Part shown: positions 1-10,618 of the stretch, one piece after another
How positions within the stretch are numbered: position 1 is the first letter of the stretch
How the letters are laid out: each line of letters begins with the position of its first letter
Source: Trifolium pratense
Lineage: Eukaryota > Streptophyta > Magnoliopsida > Fabales > Fabaceae
Direction: 5' to 3'
Assembly (NCBI RefSeq): GCF_020283565.1
Contig: NC_060065.1
Span: 43,450,409 to 43,514,408 of the forward strand
DNA: 64,000 bases
Program-made: the position numbers and the translations under genes
Notes under the pieces: model-generated
Databases searched by the model: none
Told to the model about the DNA's origin: nothing
The model's input: only the letters and a program-made list of their open reading frames with translations

Positions 1-946
1 TTCCCTTATGTTCAACACATTTAGATTATAGAATTCGAGTGTGCATTTTATAATAAAAAATATACTAGTAAACAGAATTAGAGTTTAGTATTTTTCCCTT
101 ATGTTTCTAACATATACTTATGCATTGCATATCCAATTTAATTAATGCCAGTTGATCTAATATGAAAGATAAATTTCATCAGTTTGCTTCATAGAAACGC
201 CAATGTATCCAACTCCAAATAAGGTGCAACCAAGATGGGTAGTTCTACTCAGAATGATCGTTCCGCTAAGCGTTCATCATATTTCTTTGAGCATGTTGAA
301 GTCGTCATCATGCTCAACTAGAAAGAGGGCATGGCATACTAATCAATCACATAATCATCCTCTAGTGCATTAGAGCTTCCCAAACCAAAATCAATTTTTT
401 ACATCCAACATTTGTCTGAATGTATGCATTCCAAAAATTCACTAAATTTGTGCAGTCTAGATGTGTAACAAATAATTTTTGAAAATAAGTTCCACACAAA
501 GCGGTACCATAGGTACAAAAATATAATTTTCTAGATTGAAAAGACCAAAGAGAGCTTTAAAATTGTGTTCATCTATAACTATTTTTAATTTTATAGGAGT
601 AAATAACAAACCCTTTTACATCAAAATAATGACTTATTGCAAAATAAATAGCAAGAACCAACGGTATATCGGTCCAAATGGAACTGGACTCAAATCTTAT
701 AACTTCACGAGTTTAAGTCTTGGAAATAGAAAAAATGTGGTTGAGAGAAAAGAACAACTCAAGGCGGGTCAACCAGATCTCCTAACAGAGATTAATCATC
801 AGCAAAATTGACGGATACTTGACACTAATAATACGATTAAAAAATAAATAGGAAGAATTATAATTACTATCATTATTATTTTGACTGTTCTTAGGAAATT
901 GTTACAAAAGAATTGATATATGAAGTGTGTAATTTATGATCAATAT
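1..946. other. Intergenic, no supported gene
   Basis: AT-rich sequence downstream of the DUF1685 gene. The only plus-strand open frame (536-811, 91 codons) has no recognisable domain, and the region looks like degraded repeat DNA. I see no RNA gene. Confidence 0.5.
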
Positions 947-2769
947 TCAACATTTAGTTGAAGCCACAGCTCTAGCCCAAAACTTAATATGCTTTTTCAT
1001 ATCATCAGCAGAAATATTATTGCTCCAATTTGGAACAAGAGGAGTTGCACAACTTTGCACTAACCATGATTCTGATAAATAAGGTCCTCTAGCTGCTTTA
1101 TCTTCCTCACTTTCATCTCTATTTTTCTCTTGCAAACCAGGAATTATGTTAGCTAAACTTGGACTTAATGCTTCTTTCTCAAATGAGAATCCTAAATCCT
1201 TGAACCCTTGTACTTCTTCATATTCAAGATCACTTAGGCTTCTCCTTATTGTTTTTTGATTTAGTACCTTTCTCCTCATTTCCATGATACCTTCTTTGTT
1301 TAAGCTTTCAACTTCAATGTTTCTAGCTGCTCTACTTCTTGGAATGCTACAACTCTGTCAATGTATCACAAAATATATACAATGAGTTAGTTCGCTTAAA
1401 AAACATTCAGGGTTTGGTTCTGCGGCTACAAAAATTGAAATTTTTAATAAGTTGATTCTTCGTGAAAGTGAATTCATTGTAAAGTATTTTATATTTAGAT
1501 ACATTTATATAAAGTGGATTGTACATTTGTTGAGTATGCTCATATGTATCAGGAAGAGAGCTAGGGGAGGCCCAGGAGCTGAGCTAGCGTAGATGTACTC
1601 ACAATTTGAAAAATTTATCAAGACTAAAAATCAATTGCAGAGGCAAAAGTTCAAAGCTGTATCTTCGTGATAGAATTAGTTTTGCGAGCAAAATCAATTA
1701 TACGCCTCTAAAATCAATTTTACATTCTCAAATGGTGGAATAATCAAACACAGCAAAGGAATATTGAATTTTCTTAAAAGGTAGGAGCATTAATCAAGCT
1801 AAATATGCTACTTTGTCCCTTTCTAATTCTAATGGTATGATTTTACTTAATGCTAAAAGCTTTTTGCCATGTTTGTATTAATTGGTATTATTTCTTGGTG
1901 CTAGACACATAATATCAATCATAAATTCTTAGACATGACATAATGGTTTAAAAAAAATTGCAAAAACCAATCTGAGCTGCGACATCAAGGTTTTTTATGT
2001 CTTGGAACTGCAATGCGACTTTGATTGAAACTACACTTGCCACATTAAATCACAATTCTCCGCAATATCAGGAATCACGACACAATCGCAATTTAAAACC
2101 TATACATATTTTTAGTAAAAAAAAAAAACCTATGCATATTTCAATCATTAATGAAAAAAATAAGTCTAGATGATTAATATAGTATAGTACCTTAGAGGTT
2201 AATCTTGGTGGCAATTTGTCAATATTGCTAGGTGTTGATGGTTGTTTGCAGGATCTTCCAATTCTAGGATCAATTTCTTGAAACTTTTCTTCTCTCCCTA
2301 TTGATGGAGGCAAAGATGGTGTTCTTAGCAATTTGCTTTTCCTTCTATTTCCATGATGATGTCCTTTCATTTGTGCACAATGAGGTTTACAACTACTTGC
2401 TTGAAACACAACATAATCTAATGGTTGATGCACCAATTTGCTTGAGTTGCTTCCTTTTTTATCATCACAATCTTCTTCTTTTCTCACTCTAATTGGTGGC
2501 AATGATGGTGTTCTTTGAATCTTCTTAGAATGAACAAAACTACTATTGTTAGATTTTTTACTTGGTGATGAATTTGTTGATACATTAGAATCCTTCACCA
2601 AAAAATCTGAGCTCATTGAAGGATAAGGATCAGAATGAGACCTTAACATTTTAGGTCTTATATTTAACAAGTTATCAAAGAACCAACACTCTTCAAGAAG
2701 ATTCATTGCTTCAACTTTTTCATCTTTGCAAAAAGAAGATTCACAAGAGCTATTATCATTTGGATCCAT
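947..2769 (-). CDS. DUF1685 family protein (2 exons)
   Basis: Two coding exons, 2769..2191 and 1354..947, join in phase 0 through a GT..AG intron (donor AAG|GTACTA, acceptor TTGACAG|AGT) and give 328 aa. The start is the ATG at 2769; the frame stays open a few codons upstream but has no earlier ATG. Exon 1 carries ECWFFDNLL near residue 27 and two RTPSLPP motifs (about 86-92 and 149-155). Exon 2 carries the family core RRSLSDLEYEEVQGFKDLGF (about 231-250) and a C-terminal WARAVAST helix. DUF1685 proteins are plant-specific, mostly basic and of unknown biochemical function; the Ser/Pro motifs could be phosphosites (inference). There are no membrane segments. The family call is from memory of the SLSDLE..GFKDLGF signature. 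Confidence 0.85.
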
Positions 2770-3471
2770 TATGAGTTTCAACTTTTTTTCTTAACTTTGT
2801 CACCACTTATTGTATTCTCAATTTATATATGATCTTTTTGCATCTTGTGACACTGAATTTTTGTTTAAATTAATTGAATGTGGCTGAGTTGATATTAATA
2901 TTTTGACTATATTAAAGAATGATGATTGAACTATACTTTCTAGATAAGCCATGTGAGATATGTCACCATGTGATTTAAGATGTCCTTATATTATTTTTTT
3001 AGACATATTGAACTTAAGGTAAGGTCCAAAAAACATAAGAAGTGGTTTTGTCTATGGAATTCAATGTTGTCAAATAGTGACTATAGTAATTCTATATGGT
3101 AAATGTATTTATATAAATTATTGTTGTTTTGTAATACACTATTTAGTGTAAAATGTTGTCAAATAGAGTCCTCAAATTAAAATTATTAACGACTCTATTA
3201 TACTATAACGTAATAGAATTTGAACAAACTATTATTTTTTGCGATCCGCTGTATGCAATAATAATAAATGAAATAAGAAAAATGTCGGGGCACTGTTTAA
3301 GAAAATAAATATAGTAATATGACATTAAACTTTGTACAATCAACGCCTTAAAAACCTAAAAAATATTATTTTTAATTTAAGATTTTTTTTTTTATTTTCT
3401 TAACCAGTGTCCCGAAGGCACCCGTTAGCATAACGCCCATCTGTCAGCATAACCCATGAAATAATACAAGA
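2770..3471. other. Upstream region of the DUF1685 gene
   Basis: AT-rich promoter/5' flank with no gene seen. The 13-mer TGTTGTCAAATAG occurs at 3065 and 3154, and again at the end of the hAT-like element at 17445, so short hAT-terminal remnants may be present. Confidence 0.4.
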
Positions 3472-3479
3472 GATGGATG
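3472..3479. repeat. hAT target-site duplication, left
   Basis: GATGGATG immediately precedes the CAGTG terminus and is repeated exactly at 4705-4712. Confidence 0.9.
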
Positions 3480-4704
3480 CAGTGTTTTAAAAACCGGACC
3501 GGACCGGCCGGTCGAACCGGTCGAACCGGGAACCGGAGGCTGTCCGGTCTGGTTCATACGTTGGATCGGACAAGCAGTTGGACCGGCGGGAATCGGAAAA
3601 AATCGGAAAAACCGGAAAAACCGGTGAACCGGCGGTTTACCAGAACCGTCGGTTTGATTACACGCGTTTTTTTCCGGCCAAAACGACGTCGTTTTGTTAT
3701 TATTAATATTTTCTTTTTTTTTAACAAAAAGAAGCATAACAAAGATCCAAATCGCAGTATCACAGATAAGAAGCAAAAATAGAAACTTGAAGATGGAAGA
3801 ATGAATTTTGAAAATAAGAGTAGATGGAGATCGTAATCGCAGTATCGCACAGAAGAAGAAAAAAAATATAAACTTGAAGATGTTAGAATGGCGGAGTAGT
3901 TGAGAAGATGCAGAAAAATGGATAAACCAGTAGCAATTGTGAAAAAGGAAAAAAGAAGCTGGGAGATTCACATGAAAAAAGAAGCTGGGAGAGCGGCTGC
4001 AACAAGGAAAATGAAAATTAGGGTTTCTTTTAAGTAACAATGTTGGACTTTTAATTATGTGTGGCCCAATTGTCAAAACTTTATCAAAAAAAAATATATA
4101 TATAAAACAGAGATGTCAAAAACAAAAATATAAAACTTGTCCGGTTAAAACTATATTTTTTTTTTTTTTGAAGGAATGTTGTTTTATTATTTTGGCTCTA
4201 ATGTTTATATTTTGACACTATCATATCATTTAGGTTTTCTTTTTTTTTTTTGAAAAAATTGAAATATAAAGTTTTATTTTAGTTAAATTCTTATATATTT
4301 TTTATACACATATATGATATTTTCCAACTCTAAAGAATATAGATATACAATCTAATAAGTGTGTGTACGGTAACTTCTCATTTACACATCATAGGTTGAC
4401 CCATTAAAATCGTTTGTACCCTTGATCCATATTCATAGCTACGCCACTAGAACAATTTAAGAACTTGTGACATTGTCACATTATGAGTTTATGAAATTTT
4501 CAAATTTTAATATTTTTTATGATTTTTTTTTAACTATATAGAGATCGGATCAATAACTATATAGAGACCGGTTCATTTCACCGGTTTAATCCGATTTAAT
4601 CCGGTTTATCATGCGATTCGACCAGTGACCCAGTGGTTCGACCAATGAACCAGTGACCCAGTGTCCTCGTCGGTTCGATGTCCGGTCCGGTTTTTAAAAC
4701 ACTG
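3480..4704. mobile_element. Non-autonomous hAT element, 1225 bp, perfect 8-bp TSD
   Basis: The ends are CAGTGTTTTAAAAACCGGAC and, reverse complemented, CAGTGTTTTAAAAACCGGAC. They are flanked by perfect GATGGATG duplications at 3472-3479 and 4705-4712. CAGTG termini plus an 8-bp TSD are diagnostic of hAT. Subterminal regions are packed with CCGG/CGGTT motifs on both sides, as expected for transposase-binding arrays. No hAT transposase domain (BED finger or hATC) can be read inside; the long minus-strand frame at 3444-4076 is low complexity and runs past the left end. An internal duplication (about 3752-3800 and 3837-3890, sharing AAACTTGAAGATG) is visible. Confidence 0.9.
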
Positions 4705-4712
4705 GATGGATG
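4705..4712. repeat. hAT target-site duplication, right
   Basis: GATGGATG immediately follows the CACTG terminus and is an exact match to 3472-3479. Confidence 0.9.
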
Positions 4713-4924
4713 AGTACAAAGAAGCCAAGTGGGGCTATGTAGCATTGAATCTCTACAACTAGAAAATAATTGGTAGGGACTACTTCTCTAGAACTGGCTC
4801 TGTCATGCCAGCACATCCCCATGTGATGTAGTTTTTGTTTATGTATCCACTTCACATCACAGAACAAGTTAAATTAATTATTGTGTTTGGTGGTCTGAAT
4901 ATTATAACAAATAATTTGATCAAT

Positions 4925-5327
4925 GGCTTTGGCTAACATGCAAGACTTCATCAAGTCTTCCATGGTGCACAAGTTGCCCATATTATTATAACAAATACGA
5001 ATTTTACAAAATCGATCGTTGGATTGAAAGTTTATATCGTATAGATCATTCATAATTTTTTTTAAAAAAATCGAAAATCGTTTGATATGTTATTGAGACC
5101 AATCAAGATTAACGGTATACAATAAAAACTCATAAACCGTTAATTTTGATGGGTCTCAATAACATATCAAACGATTTTCGATTTTTTTAAAATAAATTAT
5201 GGATGATCTATACAATATAAATTTTCAATTCAACGGTCGATTTTGTAAAATTCGTATTCGTTATAATAATATGAGCAACTTGTGCACCATGGAAGACTTG
5301 ATGAAGTCTTCCATGTTAGAATTGGCC
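4925..5327. mobile_element. Mutator-type foldback MITE, 403 bp
   Basis: Almost the entire element is one long inverted repeat. The left arm from about 4933 (CTAACATGCAAGACTTCATC) pairs with the right arm ending at 5319, around a short centre near 5110-5150. Beyond the well-paired part the ends read GGCTTTGG and, reverse complemented, GGCCAATT. These are flanked by a perfect 9-bp direct repeat, TTGATCAAT, at 4916-4924 and 5328-5336. A 9-bp TSD is typical of Mutator-like elements. There is no coding capacity. The inner arm sequence is shared with the element at 44579-44976. Confidence 0.8.
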
Positions 5328-5336
5328 TTGATCAAT

Positions 5337-6551
5337 AGTATATTTAGATTAGATGTTAATTATTTTGTTTTGTTTAACATTATTTGGCTAAATAATTTAT
5401 ATATTAAGATAAACGTGTCGCATTAACTATGAACTGATCTAAATCGTAAAGAATTTGAGCCTCTTAAATATGTAGTCATAAGTTTGATCATTAACTTTAG
5501 TGTGAGGAGAAAATTCGGTTGAGAAGGAGAATACCTCTAATGTGTTTCATAGATTTCTCAACGAAGATTAGTAACTACTAAACGTAGTAAAAATTTCGTA
5601 TCTATAACATGGATTATTTTGTGAAAAAATTTTGGGCCTATAAAAAGTGGGATTTGTGTTTGTGGAAATTATCAAATAATCGGAGATAAAAAAGATCAAC
5701 CAAAATTTTGTGAACAATGCTCGGATAGAATTCGTTAATTCTCGGATAAATAGATATCAAATGGCCGGGTATATAAAATTAACATGTCCAATAACTCATG
5801 TGTGGTAATTTCAAGTGATCGCACATTTAATACATAGTATTTGTGTAAAGAAAACTCAGTTAAGAAGATAACTCACCTAATAAAAGATTAGTTCCCATTA
5901 TATATGAATGTGAATATATATCGTACCTATAACATTGTTATAAGAAAATAATTTAGATAAATGCAACAGCAAACTTAAATAAAATTTGTTATTTAAATTA
6001 AATGATGTTATAATGTTTTATCATGCAGTGTCAAAAGAAAAATTAAAATGTTTTATCATGAAATTATTTTAATAAAAAGATATATGTTGAGAAAACATAA
6101 TTTTCCAAGATCTTGTTTTCTTGGTAGCTATGTGACAGCTAAAGGATATTGCAGGCATAAGAAATGAAAGATGTTATATCTTATAGCATGTAATTTAATT
6201 GAGTAAGACCTTTATTCCTTCCATTACGGTGCATATGACTTTGTCTTTTTTTAATTTTCACAAGTCACGACGACAAAGTTCTTAGCTGTCCAAATATATA
6301 TTATGAGTATTTTAGAAGAATAGAATTATATGAAGGAGATGTTTAAGGTGTTTGATTGATGTTTAAATAAAAAAAGTGATATTAAATTTAGCGTTCTTCT
6401 ATTAATTCAGTTAGGAGGAGATAATTTACTCTGTGTATCTAATAGATTTTTTCTATTGAAATTAATAATCACTTATAATGTTTAAAATTTCTTACATATA
6501 TATCATGGCAACCTAAAAAAAAAAGTTAATGTTCATCGTAAATCTTAAATA
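5337..6551. repeat. Intergenic with three diverged copies of a ~100-bp repeat
   Basis: No gene seen. Related segments start near 5515, 5858 and 6400. Each begins GGTTGAGAAGGAG-like or CAGTTAGGAGGAG-like and ends with a TATCTATAACATGG-like stretch, suggesting degraded fragments of one LTR or other repeat. The similarity is by eye and imperfect. Confidence 0.35.
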
Positions 6552-6784
6552 CTCCATCGATCTCAAAATAAATGTTATTTTAGGAATAAAATTTTATTTC
6601 AAAATGAATGTCATTTTTACTTTCGAGAGCAATAGTTTATAATTGTACCCCATAATAATTATTACTATATGCATTATTCGCAAAGAAACCGATCAATAAT
6701 TTATTAGGGATAATTTAGTAAAAAGATTACCTTTTTGACTACATAATTATATATCTTAAACAACACTTTTTGAGATAGAAGGAG
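6552..6784. mobile_element. Stowaway-like MITE, 233 bp
   Basis: The termini are CTCCATCGATCTCAAAATAA and, reverse complemented, CTCCTTCTATCTCAAAAAGT. They are flanked by TA on each side (6550-6551 and 6785-6786). This fits the Stowaway/Tc1-mariner pattern of CTCCNTC ends and a TA target duplication. Non-coding, AT-rich interior. Confidence 0.7.
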
Positions 6785-6786
6785 TA

Positions 6787-7298
6787 ATGCCGAATTTAAC
6801 CAAGTCATATATATAATCAAATCAAGGTAGGCTTTTGATTAAGTTAACTATAAAACACCTAGAATTTTTTTGTCATAATCATTGTTGGAATGAGTTTGCA
6901 TTATCATTGTTTATTGTTTATGCAATAGAGTAGATGAATGGGAATCTAATCAAGTCGTTTACACCCTAAGTTTGGTTTGGGCAACTAATAGGAGTTGTAG
7001 GATATTTTTATATGTTGTGCCTTCATTTTGTTTCCTTTGATAATTGATTTTTGTTTGTTTGTTATGGTTTGTATTGTTAAGCTCTCTCTCACACACACAC
7101 CCCTTCTCCCCATAAACAAAATGAGTGGTAATCATTAGTTTGAATACATATCCTACTTGTTAAAAAAATGGTAAAGAACCAACCTAAACTTTTCATAAAT
7201 TTTACCTAAATATTTACATATTGTCTCACTAAATATTGTACAACTACTACGTGTTTCATATTGTTGAGAGTTGCCTTGAAAAATAATGATAAATATTG
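6787..7298. other. Intergenic
   Basis: AT-rich sequence with a short CT/CA-rich tract near 7083-7105. No gene or structured element recognised. Confidence 0.4.
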
Positions 7299-7890
7299 TG
7301 TTGGCTGCTGGACTTTGCGCACCATACCCTGTCTTTGGCGCATCAGGCACAACATGGGGGCAGGCCACTGGCTTTTGCGCATCATGCGCCAGTTCCTGCG
7401 CCCCATGCGCAGATAGCAGTATATATTGCTGTTATGTTTTCAGTGCAGCCGCCACAGGAGAGAGAAAGTGCAGATTTCAATGATTTTTCATCAACTTTGA
7501 GGCTAGATACTAGGAAGGTTGTTTCTAGGGTATATCTAGGGATTCTAATCACTTTCTTTCCATCTTGTAATTATTATCATTGAATCTCTTGGTCACGGGG
7601 AGAGATTCGGGAAAATGGTAAAATTTAGGAAAACTCTAAATTCTTGCAACTCTTGTATTAGATCTTTTGTAATCAAGAAGACAAGTTTGATAGTGGAACG
7701 AAGAGCTGCTCTCTCCCCCAGACTAGGTCATTATTGGGCAAAACTGGGTAAACAAATATTCGTATCTTTATCGCTTTTATTTCACTTTGTGTTTATTGCT
7801 TATTCGATAAGTTAGTTTTGGTTACTTAATCGTTTTGCTCCACACACTTGAGTTTATTATTGGTGTGGTTTTCGGTTCGACTTCACAACA
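7299..7890 (+). mobile_element. 5' LTR of a truncated Copia element
   Basis: Begins TGTTGGCTGCTGG and ends CTTCACAACA, giving the expected TGTTG..CAACA inverted ends over 592 bp. It lies immediately upstream of a primer-site-like stretch and a Copia gag frame. A TATATATT box near 7421 and GC-rich GCGCATCATGCGCC repeats near 7378-7412 suggest the U3/promoter part. No partner LTR occurs in the window, so the boundaries rest on terminal symmetry and position. Confidence 0.65.
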
Positions 7891-7891
7891 A

Positions 7892-7905
7892 TTGGTGCCC
7901 ACCGA
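7892..7905 (+). promoter_or_regulatory. Probable primer-binding site
   Basis: TTGGTGCCCACCGA lies directly after the inferred LTR end. Retroelement primer sites start with TGG, complementary to the tRNA CCA end. I cannot name the tRNA with confidence. Confidence 0.4.
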
Positions 7906-7931
7906 GGGGCAAGGGTTCGATTTAAGTACCA

Positions 7932-8765
7932 ATGGGTTCTAAATGGGATATTGAGAAGTTCACTGGGAGTAACGACTTTGGGTTGTGGAAGGTGAAGGTG
8001 AGGGTAATATTGACACAACAAAAGTGTGTTGAGGCATTATTGGGAATGGCGAATATGCCGACTACTCTCTCACAGGTGGAGAAGAACGAGATGAATGATA
8101 AGGCTCTAAGCGCCATTATCTTGTGCCTCGCGGATAACGTGTTGAGGGAGGTAGCTAAGGAAAGGACGGCGGCGACTATGTGGGCAAAGCTTGACTCATT
8201 GTATATGACCAAGTCTTTGGCTCACAAACAGCAGCGTCTGAAGCAAAGGTTGTATTTCTACCGTATGTCGGAGAACAAGTCCGTGGTGGAGCAACTTGCG
8301 GAGTTCAATAAGATTATTGACGATTTGGCGAACATTGATGTGATTATTGAAGACGAAGACAAAGCTTTCCACCTATTGTGTGCTTTACCCAAGCCATTTG
8401 AAAACCTCAAGGATGCATTGCTTTATGGCAAAGAAGACACTATCACTTTTGATGAAGTCCGATCGGCTTTGAGAACCAAGGAAATGACTAAGATGAGAGA
8501 TTTGAAGGTTGATGATAGTGGAGAAGGGTTGAATGTGGCGAGGGGTAGACGCGAGAGCAAAGGAAAGGGGAAAGGAAAGAAGCATAGGTCTAAGTCTAGG
8601 CCGAAGGGTGAAAATGGTGGCAAGTTCAAATGCTATCATTGTCAGGAACCGGGTCACTTCAAGAAGGATTGTCCTCAAAGAAAGAGCAATGGTAGTTCAT
8701 CGGCTCAAATTGCTACTAGTGATGATGGTTATGAGAGTGCGGGTGCATTGGCGGTTACAAGTTAG
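7932..8765 (+). CDS. Copia (Ty1-type) retrotransposon Gag, pol missing
   Basis: A 277-codon frame starting MGSKWDIEKFTG, typical of Copia Gag (DUF4219/UBN2-type). The capsid-like helical region spans about residues 1-190. A basic Lys/Arg/Gly linker (about 203-230) and a CCHC zinc knuckle CX2CX4HX4C at C234, C237, H242, C247 follow. It would package element RNA in a cytoplasmic particle. The frame stops after ALAVTS, exactly where the sequence turns into the 156-bp tandem-repeat DNA. No protease, integrase or reverse transcriptase follows, so this is a truncated, non-autonomous remnant. The gag frame itself has no stop or frameshift, which suggests the truncation is not very old. Confidence 0.85.
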   Translation: MGSKWDIEKFTGSNDFGLWKVKVRVILTQQKCVEALLGMANMPTTLSQVEKNEMNDKALSAIILCLADNVLREVAKERTAATMWAKLDSLYMTKSLAHKQQRLKQRLYFYRMSENKSVVEQLAEFNKIIDDLANIDVIIEDEDKAFHLLCALPKPFENLKDALLYGKEDTITFDEVRSALRTKEMTKMRDLKVDDSGEGLNVARGRRESKGKGKGKKHRSKSRPKGENGGKFKCYHCQEPGHFKKDCPQRKSNGSSSAQIATSDDGYESAGALAVTS

Positions 8766-10230
8766 GAACCGATGTTGAAGAAAGAAAGAAATAAAGAAAG
8801 AATGAAAGAGAACCTGAATCCATGAATATTAAGTAACAATCAATCATTAACCAATACTAATCAAACAACCTAGGTATGTTATAAACCCTAATTCCAAATT
8901 GCAAAACCATAAAGAAGCTTTGGACCACATATTTTGTTTTCTTCTCCAATTCCATTCATCTCGAATTTCTTTCCAAGTAGTAGTTTAAATTTAATATATA
9001 TATATATATATACTCTTTATTGTATTGTTGTCTTGGTAAGTTGTTACTTTATTTTTCTATCCCACTTTGAGCTACATCTTTTATTTTAAGAATTAGCACC
9101 TGATTAACTTTATTTTTTCATAAGATTGTGTTAGTATTTGTTAATTGTTAGGTTGAGACTTGTATCTTAAGTGCTTGCATTTGTCTTATCTAAATTTATT
9201 TGAAAATTTGTGTTTTACGCCTAGTAGTCTAGTGACTAGAAATTTCAATTTTTAGGTAAATAAATGGAGTGTTCGGGGTTTGATACCCGACTCCTGCATA
9301 ATATATACAATGTCCCTACCAACTGAGCTAAGCTCACGGAAACAAAAAAGACCCAATTTGAGAACCCGATGTTAGGAACCGATGTTGAAGAAAGAAAGAA
9401 ATAAATAAAGAATGAAAGAGAACCCGAATCCATGAATATTAAGTAACAATCAATAATTAACCAATACTAACCAAACAACCTAGGTATGTTATAAACCCTA
9501 ATTTCAAATCAACAAATTCAAAGAAACTATAACTATAACGTTGAAGAAAGAAAGAATGAAAGAGAACCTTAATCCATGAATATTAGGTAACAATCAATCA
9601 TTAACCAATACTAATCAAACAACCTAGGTATGTTATAAACCCTAATTTCAAATCAACAAATTCAAAGAAACTATAACTATAATGTTGAAGAAAGAAAGAA
9701 ATAAAGAAAGAATGAAAGGGAACCTGAATCCATGAATATTAAGTAACAATCAATCATTAACCAATACTAATCAAACAATTTAGGTATGTTATAAACCCTA
9801 ATTTCAAGTCAACAAATTCAAAGAAACTATAACTATAATGTTGAAGAAAGAAAGAAATAAAGAAAGAATGAAAGGGAACCCGAATCCATGAATATTAAGT
9901 AACAATCAATCATTAACCAATACTAATCAAACAACCTAGGTATGTTATAAACCCTAATTTCAAGTCAACAAATTCAAAGAAACTATAACTATAATGTTGA
10001 AGAAAAAAAGAAAGAAATAAAAAAAAGAATGAAAGAAATAAATAAATAAAGAAAGAATGAAAGAGAACATGGATCTATGAAGTGATGAAGTAATTCTTTA
10101 TGAAAGTGATTTTCATCCATGAGTTTGCTTGAGGAAGTGATGAAGTGAGTGAACTTGCAACGGAAAAGATAGAGACCGAGAAAATGAAAGAAAATTTTTG
10201 AAAGTGGTAGAAAATTATGAGATTTCGTAT
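8761..10230 (+). repeat. 156-bp tandem repeat array, block 1
   Basis: Repeat units start GTTGAAGAAAGAAAGAAAT and contain AATCCATGAATATTAAGTAA, CCTAGGTATGTTATAAACCC and AACTATAACTATAAT. Unit starts at about 8774, 9385, 9540, 9684, 9840 and 9996 give spacings of 144-156 bp. The first unit is followed by about 450 bp of unrelated DNA including a SINE, after which TTAGGAACCGATGTTGAAG repeats (8763 and 9374). The GAAAGAAATAAA part is itself a short microsatellite. Non-coding. Confidence 0.85.
9219..9337 (-). mobile_element. tRNA-derived SINE
   Basis: Read on the minus strand it begins GTGAGCTTAGCTCAGTTGGT, with an A box (TAGCTCAGTTGG at 9319-9330). A B-box-like stretch (GGGTATCAAACCCC) lies about 35 bp on, and a TCTAGTCACTAGACTACTAG tail region follows. 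This matches the layout of a legume SINE family in which a Pol III internal promoter drives transcription. It lies within the tandem-repeat area and shares its tail motif with the remnant at 13290-13378. Confidence 0.65.
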
Positions 10231-10299
10231 TGCATAAGCTAGCTATATATTTTTATATTCGCAAAGTATTTGGGATTGTGTTATTTCTCATAAGGGCTA

Positions 10300-10618
10300 G
10301 TTTGAAAAATCGGCCGAAAATTCAAATATCGGCACAAAACCTAAAATTGACCGTAAACACAAAAAATCGACCGAAAAACTTAAAATCGACTGTAAATTCA
10401 AAAATTAGCCGAAAATCCAAAAAATCAGTCGAAAAACCAAAAATCGACCCTAAACCCAAAAAATCGGCCGAAAAACCTAAACTCGACCAAAAACCCTAAA
10501 ATCGATCGAAAACTTAAAAAATCGACTATAAACCCAAAAAAACTCGGACCGAAAACCTAAACGGCCGATTTTAGGGTTTATAGTCGATTTTTGGGTTTTC
10601 GGTCAATTTTTGGGTTTT
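10300..10618. repeat. Degenerate TCGGCCGAAAA minisatellite with inversion, copy 1
   Basis: Degenerate 17-20-bp units of the type AAAATCGGCCGAAAACC run from about 10300 to 10556. They continue as the reverse complement (GGCCGATTTTAGGGTTTATAG and similar) to about 10618, so the tract can fold back on itself. The plus-strand open frame across it (10230-10499) is an artefact of the repeat. Confidence 0.8.

Noticed and set aside
536..811. 91-codon plus-strand frame
   Set aside because: No domain, no splice partners, AT-rich codon content; likely a chance frame in repeat-like DNA.
3444..4076. 210-codon minus-strand frame overlapping the hAT element
   Set aside because: Low-complexity Phe/Leu-rich translation that crosses the element end and TSD, with no transposase motif.
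7153..7583. Several short overlapping frames before the Copia gag
   Set aside because: They fall within the LTR, which is non-coding; no conserved protein.
10230..10499. Lys/Pro-rich 89-codon frame
   Set aside because: Direct translation of the TCGGCCGAAAA minisatellite; frames on the opposite strand at 11327-11590 and 11998-12195 have the same cause.
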